From the NCBI RefSeq assembly GCF_009905375.1, contig NC_133657.1, positions 48,329,231 through 48,393,230 of the forward strand: DNA of 64,000 nt, given 5' to 3'. Source of the DNA: Apium graveolens (taxonomy: Eukaryota > Streptophyta > Magnoliopsida > Apiales > Apiaceae). The position numbers and the translations under genes are program-made. Numbering within the stretch: the first letter of the stretch is position 1; the number at the start of each line of letters is the position of its first letter. The notes under the pieces were generated by a model. It had not been told where the DNA came from. It ran no database searches and was given only the letters and a program-made list of their open reading frames with translations. Shown in pieces: positions 47,503 through 59,200 of the stretch.

Positions 47503-49489
47503 TAAAATGGTTATGAACGAGGTAGTAAATATGGTAATTGCGAACTAAGAGAAGATTCCTGTGAGTCAACTCTGTCCGAAGTGTGAGATTGATATTTCGG
47601 GGTATAAGTTTTCAGCCGACTTGATACTCTTCAAGTTGGGAGAGTTCGATATAATTTTAGGTATGGATTGGTTAGGGAAGAATAACGCCCAGATTAATTG
47701 TAAGTCCAAGAAAGTGTGTTTAAAGATGAAGAGTAGATAGAAAGTAGTATTTAAGGGACAAAGGCAAGAGCAGATGTTTCTTACAATCGTTCAGGCTAAG
47801 AAGTTACTTAGAAAAGGTTGTGAGTCGTTCCTAGCTTATGTAGTGGATTCAGAAAAGGGCAACCCCAGCATAGAAGGTATTCCCGTGGTTAACGAATTTC
47901 CAGATGTATTTCCAGACGAACTACCAGGCTTACCGCCAGATCGACAAATCGAGTTCGCGATCAACCTTGCTCTGGGAACAGAAGCAATTTCGAAGGCCCC
48001 CTATAGGATGGAACCAGCAGAAATGAAGGAGTTGGCGATCCAGCTACAAGAATTTTTGGACAAAGGAGTGATACGGCCAAGTACGTCGCCATGGGGATCA
48101 CCTGTCTTGTTCGTAAAGAAGAAAGATAGAAGTATGCGGTTGTGTATAGATTATCGGGAGTTGAATAAGGTGACGATTAAGAACCGATACCCGCTACCAA
48201 GAATAGATGACCTATTTGATCAGCTGAAAGGAGCAAAGTGCTTTTCAAAGATTGACTTAAGATCAGGATACCATCAATTAAAGATCAAAGAAGAAGATAT
48301 CCCAAAGACAGTATTCGGGACAAGATACGGATATTATGAATTCTTAGTAATGCCTTTTGGATTGATTAATGCCCCGACAACATTTATGGATCTGATGAAT
48401 CGGGTATTTAAAAAGTATTTGGACAAGTTTGTAGTGGTATTCATTGATGACATCCTTATTTATTCAAAGTCAGAACAAGAACATAAACAGCATCTATGGA
48501 TAACATTGGAGGAACTCCGACAAGAGAAGTTGTATGTCAAGTTTTCTAAATGTGAGTTTTGGTTAAAGGAAGTTCAGTTTTTGGCGCAAGTCATTGGAGA
48601 TGAAGGAGTTAAAGTAGATCCGGCAAAGATTGAGGCGATTATGAGTTGGGAGAGGCCAAAGACACCTACGGAAGTGCGAAGTTTTCTAGGATTGGCAGGG
48701 TATTATAGAAGATTTGTCAAGGATTTTTCAAAAATCGCCACGCCATTGACTAAGTTAACCAGGAAGAATCAGAAGTTCGAATGGAATGCAGAATGTGAGG
48801 ATAGCTTTCAAGAGTTGAAACAGATATTGGTAACAGCTCCAGTGTTAGTACTACCAGACGACCAAGGAAACTTTATGATTTTCAGCGATGCTTCACATAA
48901 AGGATTGGGCTGTGTGCTAAGGCAACACAATAAGGTGATCGCGTATACGTCACGACAGTTAAAACCGCATGAATTGAAGTACCCGACGCATGACTTGGAA
49001 CTAGCCGCCATAGTGTTCGCACTTAAGATTTGGAGACATTACCTCTACGAGGAAAATTGTGAAATCTACACGGATCACAAGAGTTCAAAGTACATTTTCA
49101 CTCAGAAGGAGCTCAATATGAGGCAAAGGAGATGGTTGGAATTGATTAAGGACTATGATTGCTCGATAAATTATCATCCTGGAAAGGCGAACGTTGTAGC
49201 CGACGCTTTGAATATGAAGGAAAGATTGAATATGATAGCAACACCAAAAGAATTGTCTGAAGAGATTAAGAGATTTGGATTGGAACTTTGTGATTGTGGA
49301 ATAGTTGAAGAAGTTTATCGTGCAATGACTTTTCAGCCAACACTAGTGGAAAAGGTAAGGAAATGTCAGGAAGAAGTAATGGAGAAAGAAAAGAATCAGC
49401 TAACTGGAGAAGAGATTGGTACTCAAAAGGATGAGCAAGGTATAATAAGGTTTTCCTCAAGAATTTGGATTCCTCATTACATGAATTGA
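47503..49489 (+). pseudogene. Element C protease end, reverse transcriptase and RNase H
   Basis: After a frameshift, the protease flap end (FDIILGMDWLGK, 47647 region) is followed by stops and then a 571-codon open stretch from 47774. RT motifs are complete: [55 protein letters not shown] and [11 protein letters not shown] (FIDD active site). RNase H follows: [46 protein letters not shown] and [12 protein letters not shown]. It ends by frameshift at the start of integrase (49487-49489). Confidence 0.95.
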
Positions 49490-50760
49490 AGAATGAGATT
49501 TTGCAAGAAGCCCACAATTTAAGATTTTCAATCCATCCGGGAAGCACCAAGATGTATCGGGACTTGAAGCAGAACTTTTGGTGGCCAAATATGAAGCGAG
49601 AGATGGCAGAATGGGTTGCGAAGTGTTATACTTGTCAGAAAGTGAAGGCAGAACATCAACGACCAAGCAGATTAATTCAGCCCCTAAAGATTCCAGAATA
49701 GAAATGGGAAAATATTGCTATGGACTTTATAGTGGGACTACAGCGAACGAAATCTGGACATGACGCTATATGGGTTATAGTTGACCGCCTTACGAAGTCG
49801 GTGCATTTCCTTCCAATTAATGAGAAGTCGTCATTGGACAGATTGGTTCATCTGTATGTGCGTAAAATCGTACTAAGACATGGAGTACCCGTATCGATAG
49901 TTTCAGACAGAGATCCCCGATTTAACTCGAGATTCTGGAAGTAATTTCAAGAGAGTCTTGGCACGAAGTTGAACATGAGTACGGCGTATCACCCGCAGAC
50001 TGATGGTCAGAGCGAAAGGACAATTCAAACAATCGAAGACATGTTGCGCAGTTGTGCAATTGATTTTGCAGGAAGTTGGGACGACCACTTGCCATTAGTA
50101 GAATTCTCATATAATAACAACTATCACTCAAGTATTGGCATGCCACCATACGAAGCTTTGTACGGATGGAAATGTAGATCACCGACAAGTTGGGATGAAG
50201 TAGGAGAAGGAAAGATTCTAGGCTCGGAATTGGTACAACAGTTGCATGAGACAGTCAAGTTAATTCAGAAAAGGTTGCTTGCTGCTCAAGATAGACAGAG
50301 AACGTATGCGGATCCAGCGCGTAAGGATGTTAGATTCCGAGTAGGCGAAGCCATTTTGCTGAAGGTGTCACCAAGGAAAGGGTTGTCTAGATTTGGCAAG
50401 AAAGGGAAGTTAGCACCTAGATATATATGTCCTTTTGAAATTTTGAGTCAAGTGGGGAAGGTGGCCTACGAGTTAGCCTTACCACCTCAGTATCAGCATG
50501 TGCATAATGTGTTCCATGTGTCATTGCTTAAGAAGTACAATCCTGATGCCAACCATGTGATAGAATATGAACCTGTAGAAATTCAGGCAGACCTGTCATT
50601 TATGGAGCAACCTGTCAAATTACTCGACCGGCAAGTAAAAAATCTTAGGAATAAGTCGGTAAAGTTAGTGAAAGTACTTTGGAGGAACCCCAAGGTCGAA
50701 GAATCAACCTGGGAGTTAGAGTCTGATATGCGTTCCCGGTATCCTCATCTGTTCTCTTAG
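49465..50760 (+). pseudogene. Element C integrase with chromodomain-like C-terminus
   Basis: One frame with stops at 49699-49701 and 49942-49944. A zinc-binding HHCC domain (HNLRFSIHPGS, CYTCQKVK), the core Asp in [10 protein letters not shown], the second Asp in [14 protein letters not shown] and [19 protein letters not shown] with Glu are present. The C-terminal domain has [19 protein letters not shown] and [10 protein letters not shown]. The end, [20 protein letters not shown], is the chromodomain-type block typical of chromoviruses. It ends naturally at 50758-50760. Confidence 0.94.
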
Positions 50761-50794
50761 ATTCTGGGGACAGAATCACTTAAGGGGGAGAGGA
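50761..50794 (+). other. Element C 3' end with polypurine tract
   Basis: AAGGGGGAGAGGA at 50782-50794 abuts the 3' LTR, the expected plus-strand primer. Confidence 0.88.
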
Positions 50795-53700
50795 TGTTAC
50801 GACCGGTATTTTGTGTAATATTATTTGTGAAATTTGTATAATATTAGAGCCGAATGTAAATATACTTAATGATTGTACGTTGTGTGAATGAAAATTTCTG
50901 CATTATAAATTGCTTTATGTAGAATATGATATTTCAAAGCAAAAGTTTATTTATTTCCCTTATTTTTGATTTATAAGGAATATTCTAAACCTTGGAAAAA
51001 AAATTTAAAAGTTATTTCATTCACAAATTTCAAATGTGATCTTATAAAATTTCTAAAAATCCAAGTTATTTTATGGTATAAATTTTATAATTTTTGAACT
51101 TGTATTTTATTTTATAAAAATAAATCCTTAAAAATTTATTTGTTATAATTAGCAAATTACATCGAAACCCTTGCATGCAAATCACTCTTCCATTCTATTA
51201 AAGGACGAAGGAGACCTTTCCAACCCCACTAACTCACTTGTTGTTAACCAAATTACCACATTAACCTTGTATGCAAAATGGCCTAACTTTAGCTAGAGGG
51301 TATTCTTGTACATTCTCATTTCCATTCATTTCTTTTAGTCAATCAAAGGCATAAAATCAAAAACAAAATGTGAGAAATCATTTCACTCACTCCACACTCC
51401 AACTCACCTCTCTTTTTCTCTCCTCCCCCTCCCTCTCCTTGCTCTCGACCGAGAACCCCCTCCCACTCCCTTCCATTTTTCCATCCCATTTCTCATCTTC
51501 CCTAGTGTAAATCTTCCACCTACATTTATTTTATATACTTCCCAAGAGTTTTTTAATTTGGGAGATGAAGTTTCATGGTTTCATGTGTAGCTTTTGTGTG
51601 ATCTCCAAAGAGAAACTCTTGATTCTTATGAATTTAAGAGCTCTCTATGAGATACATTTTATATATGTTTTAAGTAAGTGTTTTATGGAGAAACCATGCT
51701 TTAAAAACCTTTGCATGCTACTGAAATTTCACTATATAATCATGTTTAGCCATGCATGCTAGTTTTAAGATGTTAATATGATGATCAACCATGTTGTGTA
51801 TGCTACTCTTCTCGAAATCATATTTTCATGTTTAAAAATTTATAAATTCGAATTATTTGTGCTTGAAATAGATTGTTTTCATGATATATTTCTTAATAAT
51901 AGTTAAGAGAAGATATATTTCATGATTATTAAGGTTGAGTAATAGGTGCAAGTCGAATTTACAAGAATTTAAACTCTATGTTTTAGCCGAAATCTTGTTA
52001 AGTGTTTTCCATGAGTTGCATGTTATATTTTTATTTGCATGTTGGTGTTCTAGGGCATGGATGATCTCCACTCCTGTTGAGGCACTATTTCAGGATGTTG
52101 ATGCACTAGGTTTGCTTTGGTAAAGGTTGGATGTTTGGTTAATAAGTGGGAGTCAAGGTGGAAAGGGATTAGTTAGTGTTTGCATTTTTCCAGATTTAAT
52201 ACACTAGTTTATGGGGAAGTTTTGAATGAGCATTTGTTGTGCAATTTGAGACCCAAGCCACCAGACACTAGCACTAGGAGTATATAATAGGTTTTAGGTG
52301 TTTGTTGGAGGTTTGTAAGATATTTGGTTAGGTGCACGAATGGAATCACAAAATCTGTCCAGCAGGGGACAGTTTTGTTGCAACTTAGAAATAGGAAGTT
52401 TTGACCATGTCATAGGTAGGCCCTCATATAGGTAGGCCCTCATTAGGCCCTGTTGGGCCTTAGTTAGAGGGAGTGTCAGAGGAGTTTTTCCAGCCATATT
52501 TCATAGGATTTGAGTTAGAATAATGTGTCACAAGGTAGTTCAAGTCAGGACCTTTTCTGCCCAGAAAAATAGGGGAACCATGGATTTTAAGCTTAGGCCT
52601 AGGGAGGCCCAAGCTAGGCCCTTGAGCCACATCAAGTTTGGGAGTTGCCTTATGATCAGAAGAGTCTAGTGTAGAACTTTTGGAGGTAAAATTGTAGTGT
52701 AAGAGTGTCTAATGCACTCAAGAAACCATGGATGTCATTCTGAAATTTACCTTAGTAATCACCTTCACTTATCACATAGTTTTAGAGCATTTATGAGTGA
52801 AGCCTAGGTTGACCACTATAGTTGCAAGATAGCATAAATCCAGTAGAGTGAAAGACCCAAGTGAGGGTCAATAGGTTTTGGATAGTTTAGTAAAGGCACA
52901 TCGAGTTAGGAGGCCAAAATTTGAAGACTTTGTCTAGTTTAGCGATCAAGTGGCTTAAGTTGTGGAACGAGATCATCCAAGCCTAGTGTTGCAATATGGT
53001 GTGTGTGTGATATTATTTGGTATTTAAAATATGGTATGTGAGTATATGTGGCTATGTGTACTATTATTTTTATAAGGTGATTATAAATTGCGTGCATATA
53101 GGCCTAAGTGCCATTTGTGTTTAATTTCGGGTTGTAAATAGGTTGTGTTGGTGAGAATATATTATAATGAGTTTATTATTAATTGTGTAGGATCTCGAGA
53201 CGAGGGTAAACTTGCCATAAAGGTTGAGTAAAGCTTCCCGTTGCTCCTACTTTCCAGTCCAGTCCAGTCCAACCTTCTCAAGGCAAGTGATTCAACCTAC
53301 TTTTTAGTTTACACTGTGAATGTGTGATAACTAGTTCTTATATATATGATGCGAGTATCCTGATATATCTTGTTATACCCGGACCAAGTGATTCTCAAAT
53401 CTATCTTCGTATTATATAGAAATGCCGTGAACCCTCAAGTACTTATTGCAAGTAGATCAAAAATCATATTATGCTAGTATACCTAAGTAATTGGGATGCC
53501 ATGATCAAATAGAGAATTGTTATAATACTTGATTGATCCTTTTGATTAACATGCTATTGATTACTGAGAAATCTTGATTTTGCACCCTGATGCTTGATTT
53601 AACTCTTGTAAGAACCCCGATAGAAACTTTATCTTGCTACTTAAAAGCCAGATATTCTTTAAAGTCGTTCACGATTGTTTGATAACCCTATCCTTACCCT

Positions 53701-54633
53701 AAAGCTTGACATCCTGATATACCTTGAGCTAATGATCACTTTCTTTATATTTTAACACCTCTATCATACTTGTAACCAATAATGCTTATCTTCTTGATGT
53801 TCTAATACCTATACCTTATCTAAAACAATTGCTTTAAGCCTAGTTTGGCATTACTCTTTCACATTATCCAATAACCCTACTAAATCTCCTTGTTGAAATT
53901 CTTGTAAATGGAAACCTTTCAATTACCCTGATAGAGTAAAGTCTAGTGGATCATGGCCCTAAGATTTAGTGAACATAATTTCAGTGTTTCAAGTCTATCT
54001 ACAATCCCTTGATAAAGATGTTTACTGTTTAAGAAATTTTATTATCAATCGGCATCAGTTTTTGAAATGATTAAAATTTGGAATTTCAGTCCCAAAGGGG
54101 GATAAATGTTTTCTTTAAATAGTGGATCTGGACTGAGACGCAAGTCCTTTCCACACTGATATTGTAGGCTTAAAAGTTTCCTAGGGATCCCATTAATGTT
54201 CTAGAACCCAGCGAGGTTCGGGATTACTTCGCGGCTGATCACCGGCTGTAATCCGTAGCGTCATAAAATGGTTTTTGATTAAGATATGATTTTGAAAATG
54301 TTTTGATTCAAGCAAATGATGCCATCACCCAAAATTTCATCTCTTGTTATTATTAGTTATATCTTCACATTGTCATTCTTTAATATATATCTCGATTCAT
54401 GTTTTGTATCATATTGTTTAGCACTTATTGAGCATTTGGCTCACTACTTGCTTTAACCCTGATATTACAGCTAGCAGCTATGGTTAGATTCAAGCAGACA
54501 GCACGTAAGACTTGTGATGCCGATGCGTATGTCCGAGCTCAGGTAGAATAAGAGATAGTTTTGTGTGAGGACTCGATATTAAAACCAGTTGTAATAGTTA
54601 TATATTATGTATTGTTAAGTTGGGGGTGTGACA
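50795..54633 (+). repeat. 3' LTR of element C
   Basis: 3839 bp. It differs from the 5' LTR by scattered substitutions, a shorter A/T run near 51000 and a 17-bp tandem duplication (ATAGGTAGGCCCTCAT) at about 52420-52453. No gene is present. Confidence 0.95.
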
Positions 54634-55344
54634 GAAGTTGTGGAGGAGATGTGGACAACTACTGTGTACCAGTCCTCAGACAAAACCATCACTTTCACCA
54701 TCAAAGGTAAGGAGCATTGCATTAATAGTGGCATTATCAAAGCATGCTTTAAAATTCTGGATAACACACTACTGTTCCACACACTGATGATAATTTAGTT
54801 ACCATGCTTAATTCTATTGGCTATGCTCTTCCTACTTCTAAGTTAAGTGAGACTAGGAGGCTAGGTCTTAGAAAGGAATGGAGCTATTTGTGTGATGTAG
54901 TTACTAAGGTGTTCTCTGGTAAAGTAAGTAATTTTGATTCTGTCAATTCTGGCATGCTTAACATGCTTTATATGTTAGTTACTGATAATTATCATAATTT
55001 CAGTGACATGGTTATGTTTGAACTAGGATCTAAGTTAGGGGAAGTTAATAAGAGAGGTAAAAATGCCTAGTATGGTAGATTCTTTATGATTCTTGCTAAC
55101 CATTTAAATGAGAATATTGCTATTGAGAACCCAACCATCAAGCTGGATTATTGGGTTCAAGAAAGGAGAATAATTGCAGACCTCAATAGAGAAAGTCATC
55201 ACAAAGAGGTGCCCCTCTTCTACTTTCAAATCATGGAGGGCCCTCAGGTAAGTGAGGTAAGCACCACTGTCTCTACTCTTCCAACCTCACAAGTTTCTTT
55301 GCCTTCAAGTGTAGCTATGGCATTTGTGTCAATGACCCAACAAA
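54634..55344 (+). pseudogene. Element A third ORF, middle part
   Basis: It resumes at the second GAAGT copy. It is open to about 54760, where a one-base loss relative to B shifts the frame. A second frame holds 54804-55344 (KLSETRRLGLRKEWSYLCDV, FFMILANHLNENIAIENPTI) with a stop at 55068-55070. It is colinear with B 24830-25262 and 36042-36325. It is cut by element D at 55345, with the ACAAA duplication at 55340-55344. Confidence 0.9.
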
Positions 55345-57049
55345 TGAAAGAGATATGTCCTAAGTGTAATCATGTATGAGGATTTAGGAATAACTTTTAT
55401 GTAATCTGTTTTGATTTCATTGATATTAATAAAAGGTTTGTTTTGTTTTTATTGCGGGCTCTATCTATTTAAATGTTTAAATAAGATATACCACAGTTTA
55501 GAGTAAAGCTTTTTATGGATTATGATGAGATCATAATAATGAGACCTAAAAGATGATAACTATAAACTTAAATAGTTCCTGGTCGTAGGATTACTAACTG
55601 GTAATTAATAATCCGGAAAGATCGGTACATACTATGCTTGCTTCATTATGAAGGATGTCTGTTCTCATAGACATTTGTGTGGTGACACTATAGCTAGTAT
55701 GTAGGTGCTTATTATAGAATAAGTTCACTGAACATGACTCACACAATTGAACAACTGATGGAGTTCACTCACGTGTCAGCAGTTATTCACATAGTGATAA
55801 TTGTACAAGTATCCTTAGACTTGAGGTCATCATAGTCATCTTGTGTATACTGAACTATGCTTTGATTTAGTTCTTAGTCTCAAGGGAAAATTATAAGGGC
55901 TCTACTGGATATAGGAATTTGTACACGAAGATAGCGTATGATCAATAAAGGATCTACCCCTTCCAGTGTAGGAAGAGAATGTTCAATGCTGATCCACTTA
56001 TGCTAGTTCAGGAATCTCTGGCCAGAGTGAATGAAATTAGAAAGGAGTTTCTAATTTACATTAAATAAAACTAAGCATAGTGACTGGGAAAGCAAGTGAT
56101 TAAATAAGATAGGCTTGACACAAGTTCCATGCCTTGTATTTAATCGTGACATTGCAGGGTAGAAGGAATTAATTGTACGGTAACTACTCACTGAATAAGT
56201 TCTTGGTATTCTAAGCAGTGAATTCATATTATCCGGATAGTCGCGATATGCTGAGAAGTATCCCTCACGATGTAGAATAAATATAATTAATAAATTAATC
56301 ATATTTAATGAATTAGAGAATTTATATAAATAATGATAAAATAGTTTTATTATTATTTATTTCTACTACCGGCTTAATATTGAACCTACAGGGTCACAGC
56401 ATAATAGAGAATGATTTAATGGTGGAGGAATTAATTAATAATTGGCAGATAATTATTTATTTATGAAATAAATAATTAATTGAAAAATTTAATAATTGAT
56501 TAAATGACATTTAATTGATTATAAATTAATAAAAAAAGGTTCTTAATATTATTAATTAAGAATTAAATTTTTGGAAATTAAATCAAGTGAGAGAATTATT
56601 TCTAAAGAGTTTAGAAAAAGGATTAATAATTAAAAGGTGTTTTAATTATTAGTGAGAATAGTAAAGGATTAATAATAATAATATTTTATGGCAAAATTTT
56701 CAGCTGAAAATTTTGCCTATAAATATACTATTATAGACCCTATTTTTGCCTCAACCAAAAGATTTACAAAACCCTAATTCTCTCCACCTCCTCCTCCTTC
56801 ATTACATCGTTTTCTTGGTGGACACCGGTGGAGTGCTTCACACTTGAGGAGCAGCTGCTAAGGATCTCCGTTCATCATTTTTGGATCGCCATTAAAGACC
56901 TCCATCATTTCATTAACGTAAAGCTTCTTAAGGTAAACATACTGAACTACAAATTAAATATTATTTTTCGCATGGATCCTGCGGAGGGTTTCGTTTTTTT
57001 TAAGATTTAAATTTACGTTTTCGTTGCGTTTATGTTCTAAAACCCTTCA
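55345..57049 (+). repeat. 5' LTR of element D
   Basis: 1705 bp. An AT-rich block at 56440-56600 holds several dyads, including AATTATTTATTT-ATG-AAATAAATAATT near 56449-56475 and TTCTTAAT...ATTAAGAA near 56539. A perfect 28-bp palindrome and a TATA box follow (separate entry). Short ORFs are chance. Confidence 0.95.
56690..56725 (+). promoter_or_regulatory. Palindrome plus TATA box of the D LTR
   Basis: A perfect 28-bp palindrome (half-site GGCAAAATTTTCAG, 56690-56717) is joined directly to TATAAATA at 56718-56725. In the 3' LTR (63352-63387) the same arrangement is kept with one base change in the left arm. It is the likely core promoter; a dimeric factor site or cruciform is possible but unproven. 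Confidence 0.7.
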
Positions 57050-57050
57050 A

Positions 57051-57062
57051 TGGCATCAGAGC
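57051..57062 (+). other. Primer binding site of element D
   Basis: TGGCATCAGAGC lies one base after the LTR and differs from the initiator Met-tRNA type site TGGTATCAGAGC by one base. Confidence 0.85.
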
Positions 57063-58974
57063 TACTTGCGAAAAGTTTTTAATTCGTTTATGTGTTTAAC
57101 TGTTTTCGATATATGAGCATGTACGTGATTCGCCATGATTTGATGTTGATATAATATGCTTATATATGTATGGTTTTGAATATATGATATTCATGTGAGT
57201 TGTATAATCATAAGATGATTATATAATCTGTATATATACTGATATATACATGATTTATGTTTGTTCTAATTATGAGAATCATATTAGATACGGATTCTGA
57301 ATTGGCCGCTGCAGATTTGCTAAAATCTGGGTCTAGTGTCCGATTTATGCAAACGAATACCCTATTCCAAAGGTAAACGAGCGTCTGAACAAAACTGATA
57401 GCAGAAGCTATCAACGACTCGTCTGTAAGGTGTTTGACGTCATTTACTGCCCGTAAACAGTAATTCTTGTTTTTCTGATTTGATTCTGATTTTTCTGATT
57501 TTTGTCATATTTCTTTTTATGATTAGATCATAGATAATATGATATGTTAAGATTAGATTATGTATTTTAACATGCTTTTATGTGTTGTATGAGCATGGTG
57601 GATGGTTATGGCCTTTCGACCTTAGTGTAATGGTTTTGGTTTTGGTTTTAAATACGACTTGCATGTCGTCAATCTTTGTAATCATAAATCTCGAATCTAA
57701 CTCGAGTTATTCTTGTAAGTTCATTAGATTAGTTTTACTTTCAATCATGTAATGTAATTGAAGACTCAAGAAGGGTATCCAATGGAGGTGATACAAAGAA
57801 GAAGACGAGGCATACAAGAAGTCTAAACAAAGAAGAAGACTTATGTAATAAGTAGTTGTATTTATTTCCATCACCATATTAGATTGACCTTGATCTTAAT
57901 CATGAGCTTGATAAAGATCACATAGGATGGGGCCATAACCAAACACATTTACTTTATTGCACTTTATATTTACTTATTTATTTAATTTTATATATGAGAT
58001 ATATGCCTATGTTTACCATGCGATTATAGATTTAGGTGAACTTAAATCAATATAAGGCGTGCTCTAGAAAATCTAGAATAGGAATCATTTATTGCCTTAA
58101 CAATAAATATTATGAATACGATCATGAGATTCTTGTGTTTATGAAATACGTAATTGAATATGAATTTTCAATATTGATCAGAGAAAGGATGCATCTGTCA
58201 ACAACAGATTTCTATCTATAAGAAAGGGTTATTAAGTGACGCCTCTTGACAATGCTCCACCCGATCTGGGAATCATCTGATTATCGATTATTGATTTGAA
58301 ATATTTAATTTAAAAGGAAGAATCTCTTTATAATATGATTATGATTGTAACGTAATATAATCCCTCTAAAATTAAATAATATCAAGTAGTAATTGGCCAA
58401 TGACACAACGGGCTTGTGTCGGTCAAAGCCTTCCAACATGGTAGAAAGTGGTTCTTATTTTTAAATCATTGTCGTTTCGTGCTACAGCCGAGGGCTTTGA
58501 TTTCGAAATAAGAAATACTTGTCTATTAAATAGAGATGTGTACATTAAATTAGAATCTAAAGGTCGGTACGTGCTACAGGCATGGACCGTTGAAGACTGA
58601 TTCAATTGTACGAAATGTTGGGTTAGACTTGACTTAGAATATTGAGTTTGTCATGCCATAGCCATGACTCAATTATTCAAGAGGCTAAACTTATATTAGG
58701 GAATAACATAAGATGTAATTGACAAGAGTTATCTGCCTATTGAACATCACATGACGTTTCGTGCCACAGCCGAGGTTGTGTGATGGAATGTAGGATCCCT
58801 ATTCCCACTAGCATTATGAATGCTTAATTTTCACTTAGGGGGTTGAAAAAATTAGATAAACTAGTGGGAGACACTTATGAATAAAGACCCGATTCATATA
58901 GTGTTTTGAAATGAAATTGAATATTTTTTTAGTGTTGTTATGTGTTTATCATTTACAGATTTACTATATTCGTC
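57063..58974 (+). other. Long leader of element D
   Basis: About 1.9 kb without a convincing ORF between primer site and gag. It contains related short repeats CGTTTCGTGCTACAGCCGAG (about 58474) and CGTTTCGTGCCACAGCCGAG (about 58755), with a weaker copy near 58568. Such a long leader is unusual for copia; it may hold packaging or translation signals, or an old deletion or insertion junction. Confidence 0.7.
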
Positions 58975-59200
58975 ATGTCTTCTGCACTATCACTCCGGAG
59001 CATACTAGATGCTCACAAGTTGACTAGTCCTAATTTAGCTATTTGTTTTCACTGTAACAAGTTGGGGCACTGAAAGAGGAACTGCAAGGTTTACCTTGCA
59101 GAATTGAAGAAGAAGAAGGGTAGTAAGACTATCGCTTTTGATTTAGGCATGTTCATGATCGAAGTTAATATGTCACTAAGGTCAAATTTCTACTTGGGTA
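58975..59200 (+). pseudogene. Element D gag relic (core deleted)
   Basis: The ATG at 58975 starts MSSALSLRSILDAHKLTSPN, a copia gag N-terminus, but within about 25 residues the frame is already in the zinc knuckle (CFHCNKLGH, stop at 59071-59073, KRNC). Some 200 residues of gag core expected between them are missing. The Lys-rich tail LAELKKKKGS follows. Confidence 0.85.

Larger units (their letters stand above)
41513..54633 (+). mobile_element. Element C: Ty3/gypsy chromovirus (Tekay-like) retrotransposon
   Basis: LTRs of 3819 and 3839 bp (41513-45331 and 50795-54633) start TGTTACGACCGG and end GGGGGTGTGACA, flanked by GAAGT (41508-41512 and 54634-54638). The primer binding site, gag with CCHC knuckles, PR, RT, RNase H, integrase, chromodomain-like tail and polypurine tract are all present in gypsy order. 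It is disabled by a handful of stops and two frameshifts. The lineage call rests on LTR length and the integrase tail. Confidence 0.96.
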
